From JBGPYB01 sp041493035 (GTDB lineage Bacteria > Acidobacteriota > Vicinamibacteria > Fen-336), in contig JBGPYB010000207.1 in NCBI GenBank assembly GCA_041493035.1, positions 1-6,792 of the forward strand: a stretch of 6,792 bases of DNA. Direction: 5' to 3'. Below the pieces are notes generated by a model that saw only the letters and a list, made by a program, of their open reading frames with translations, ran no database searches and was not told where the DNA came from. The position numbers were made by a program, and so were the translations under genes. Of this stretch, positions 5,747 to 6,792 are shown piece by piece. The first letter of the stretch is position 1, and each line of letters begins with the position of its first letter.

Positions 5747-6792
5747 AGTGACTCGACGTAGCCGCGGAGAGCCGACTCGATGGACGCCGGGGCAAAGGCG
5801 GCGAGCCGACGCCGCTGACCCTCGAGGACGACCCCTCGTAGCGCGTCGTCGGTGGCCAGTGTGTGGGCGAGCTCCGCGACTTCGCCGACGTTCTTCTCGG
5901 TGAATTGAATCCCGGCGCCACCGAGGGTGTCGGGGACCGCGGCGGCGGCGTAGGCCAGGACCGGCACGCCGGTGAGCATCGCCTCGACGAGGGGCACTCC
6001 GAAGCCCTCGTGCTCGCTCATCGAGACGAACACGTCGGCGGCCGCGTAGCAGGCGAGAAGGTCGTCGTGGTCCACGTGACCCGTAAAGACCACCTCCCAG
6101 GGTGTGAACCCCTCTTCATAGAGGAGCGCCTGGAGGGCGTCGAAATACCCACGGCGCAGCGGCAGCTTACCCACGAGAAGAAGGCGAAGGTCAGGGGAGA
6201 TGAAGCGCTTCCAGTACGACGCCAGGCGGATGAGGTCGTCGTGACACTTGTTGGGGGCGAGCCGGCCCACGAACAGGACGTTGCGTCGTCCGTCTTCCAG
6301 GGTGCGGCGCAGCACCGGATTGGGGCGCGCGCGGTAACGGTCGAAGTCGAGATAGATCGGCAGGACGCCCGTCCTCTTGAACCCCGCGTCGTTCAGTTCC
6401 CTCCGATTGAACTCGCTGTCGCCGAGAGCCAGGTCGACGTCGTCCCGCAGCTCGACGATCTGTCGACGCCCCAGGTCGCAGATGCGCACCATCTCGTCGT
6501 CGTAGCCGACGAAGAAATCGGGCGGCGTGATGTTGTGGTGGAGCAGGACCCGCTTCCCGCCGTGGTTCTTCAAGGCGTCGGTGAGGGGCGAGGGGAGGGC
6601 GTAGTGAAGGATCACGACGTCCTCGGCACCTCCCTCATGCCACTCCGAGAATTCCCGCCCATCCCCCTTCAGGTCCTCGTCAACTTCGAGAGCGTAGACG
6701 TCGGCCTCGTGCCCCCACGATCTGAACGCGTCGCGCATGAGCCGGGCCGAGTCTCCGATAGCGTCGCCGCGATGGAGCGCGGGCACCCACTG
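5743..6792 (-). CDS. Glycosyltransferase, GT4 family (N-terminus outside window)
   Basis: The frame stays open to the window edge (QWVPALHRGDAIGDSA...). The GTG at 6786 lies inside the conserved first strand, so the real start is beyond 6792, probably by only a few codons. The visible 349 residues, numbered here from that GTG, hold an N-terminal half with the GDAIGDS loop (7-13), LLHHNITPPDFF (81-92) and LGDSEFNRREL (121-131), then a donor-binding half with NVLFVGRLAPNKCHDDLI (169-186), LLLVGKLPLRRGY (202-214), and EX7E as E260 and E268 (SEHEGFGVPLVEAMLTGVPVLA). It ends with TGA (5745-5743) overlapping the GTG start of the second transferase. The pair probably adds successive sugars to one glycan; the substrate is unknown. 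Confidence 0.93.
   Translation of the reverse strand, partial: QWVPALHRGDAIGDSARLMRDAFRSWGHEADVYALEVDEDLKGDGREFSEWHEGGAEDVVILHYALPSPLTDALKNHGGKRVLLHHNITPPDFFVGYDDEMVRICDLGRRQIVELRDDVDLALGDSEFNRRELNDAGFKRTGVLPIYLDFDRYRARPNPVLRRTLEDGRRNVLFVGRLAPNKCHDDLIRLASYWKRFISPDLRLLLVGKLPLRRGYFDALQALLYEEGFTPWEVVFTGHVDHDDLLACYAAADVFVSMSEHEGFGVPLVEAMLTGVPVLAYAAAAVPDTLGGAGIQFTEKNVGEVAELAHTLATDDALRGVVLEGQRRRLAAFAPASIESALRGYVESL

Noticed and set aside
4724..5761. A 345-codon open frame on the plus strand opposite the glycosyltransferase.
   Set aside because: No recognisable domain, and it lies antisense to a gene with a clear EX7E motif and GT-B pattern. Long antisense frames are common at this base composition.

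Overview
The window is GC-rich, densely packed bacterial DNA with short intergenic gaps, a TTG and a GTG start, stop/start overlaps and a sigma54-type (NtrC-family) regulator. This suits a GC-rich, deltaproteobacterium-like or Rokubacteria/Methylomirabilota-like soil or sediment bacterium. That placement is inference from style and gene content; no marker gene is present to settle it.

Layout. (1) Bases 1-1745, plus strand: the C-terminal ATPase end of a sensor histidine kinase, whose stop overlaps the TTG start of a complete NtrC-family response regulator (REC - AAA+ - Fis-type HTH). (2) Bases 1753-3568: a complete insertion sequence of 1816 bp, which I assign to the ISKra4 family. It has imperfect terminal inverted repeats of about 23 bp (19/23 matching) and a perfect 9-bp target duplication, GACCTTGAC. 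Its transposase is on the minus strand in two reading frames joined at an A8 run, which fits a programmed -1 frameshift. (3) Bases 3621-4466, plus strand: a DUF4388 (PATAN-like) protein. (4) Bases 4553-6792, minus strand: two GT4-type glycosyltransferases overlapping by 4 bp (GTGA); the upstream one runs off the window edge.

How the parts relate. Removing the insertion sequence and one target copy puts the regulator stop 50 bp upstream of the DUF4388 start. The kinase, regulator and DUF4388 gene therefore once formed a compact same-strand cluster, probably one signalling unit. The right-hand target copy contributes TTGAC to a TTGACA hexamer that could be the -35 of a DUF4388 promoter, so that gene may still be expressed without read-through from the regulator. 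The glycosyltransferases converge on this cluster and belong to a separate unit, probably for a surface polysaccharide or glycoconjugate.

The most interesting content is the fine structure of the insertion sequence: the frameshift-joined transposase with a Cys-rich N-terminal domain, the palindrome just before its first ribosome binding site, and the placement of the insertion. I see no RNA gene, CRISPR array or defence system.
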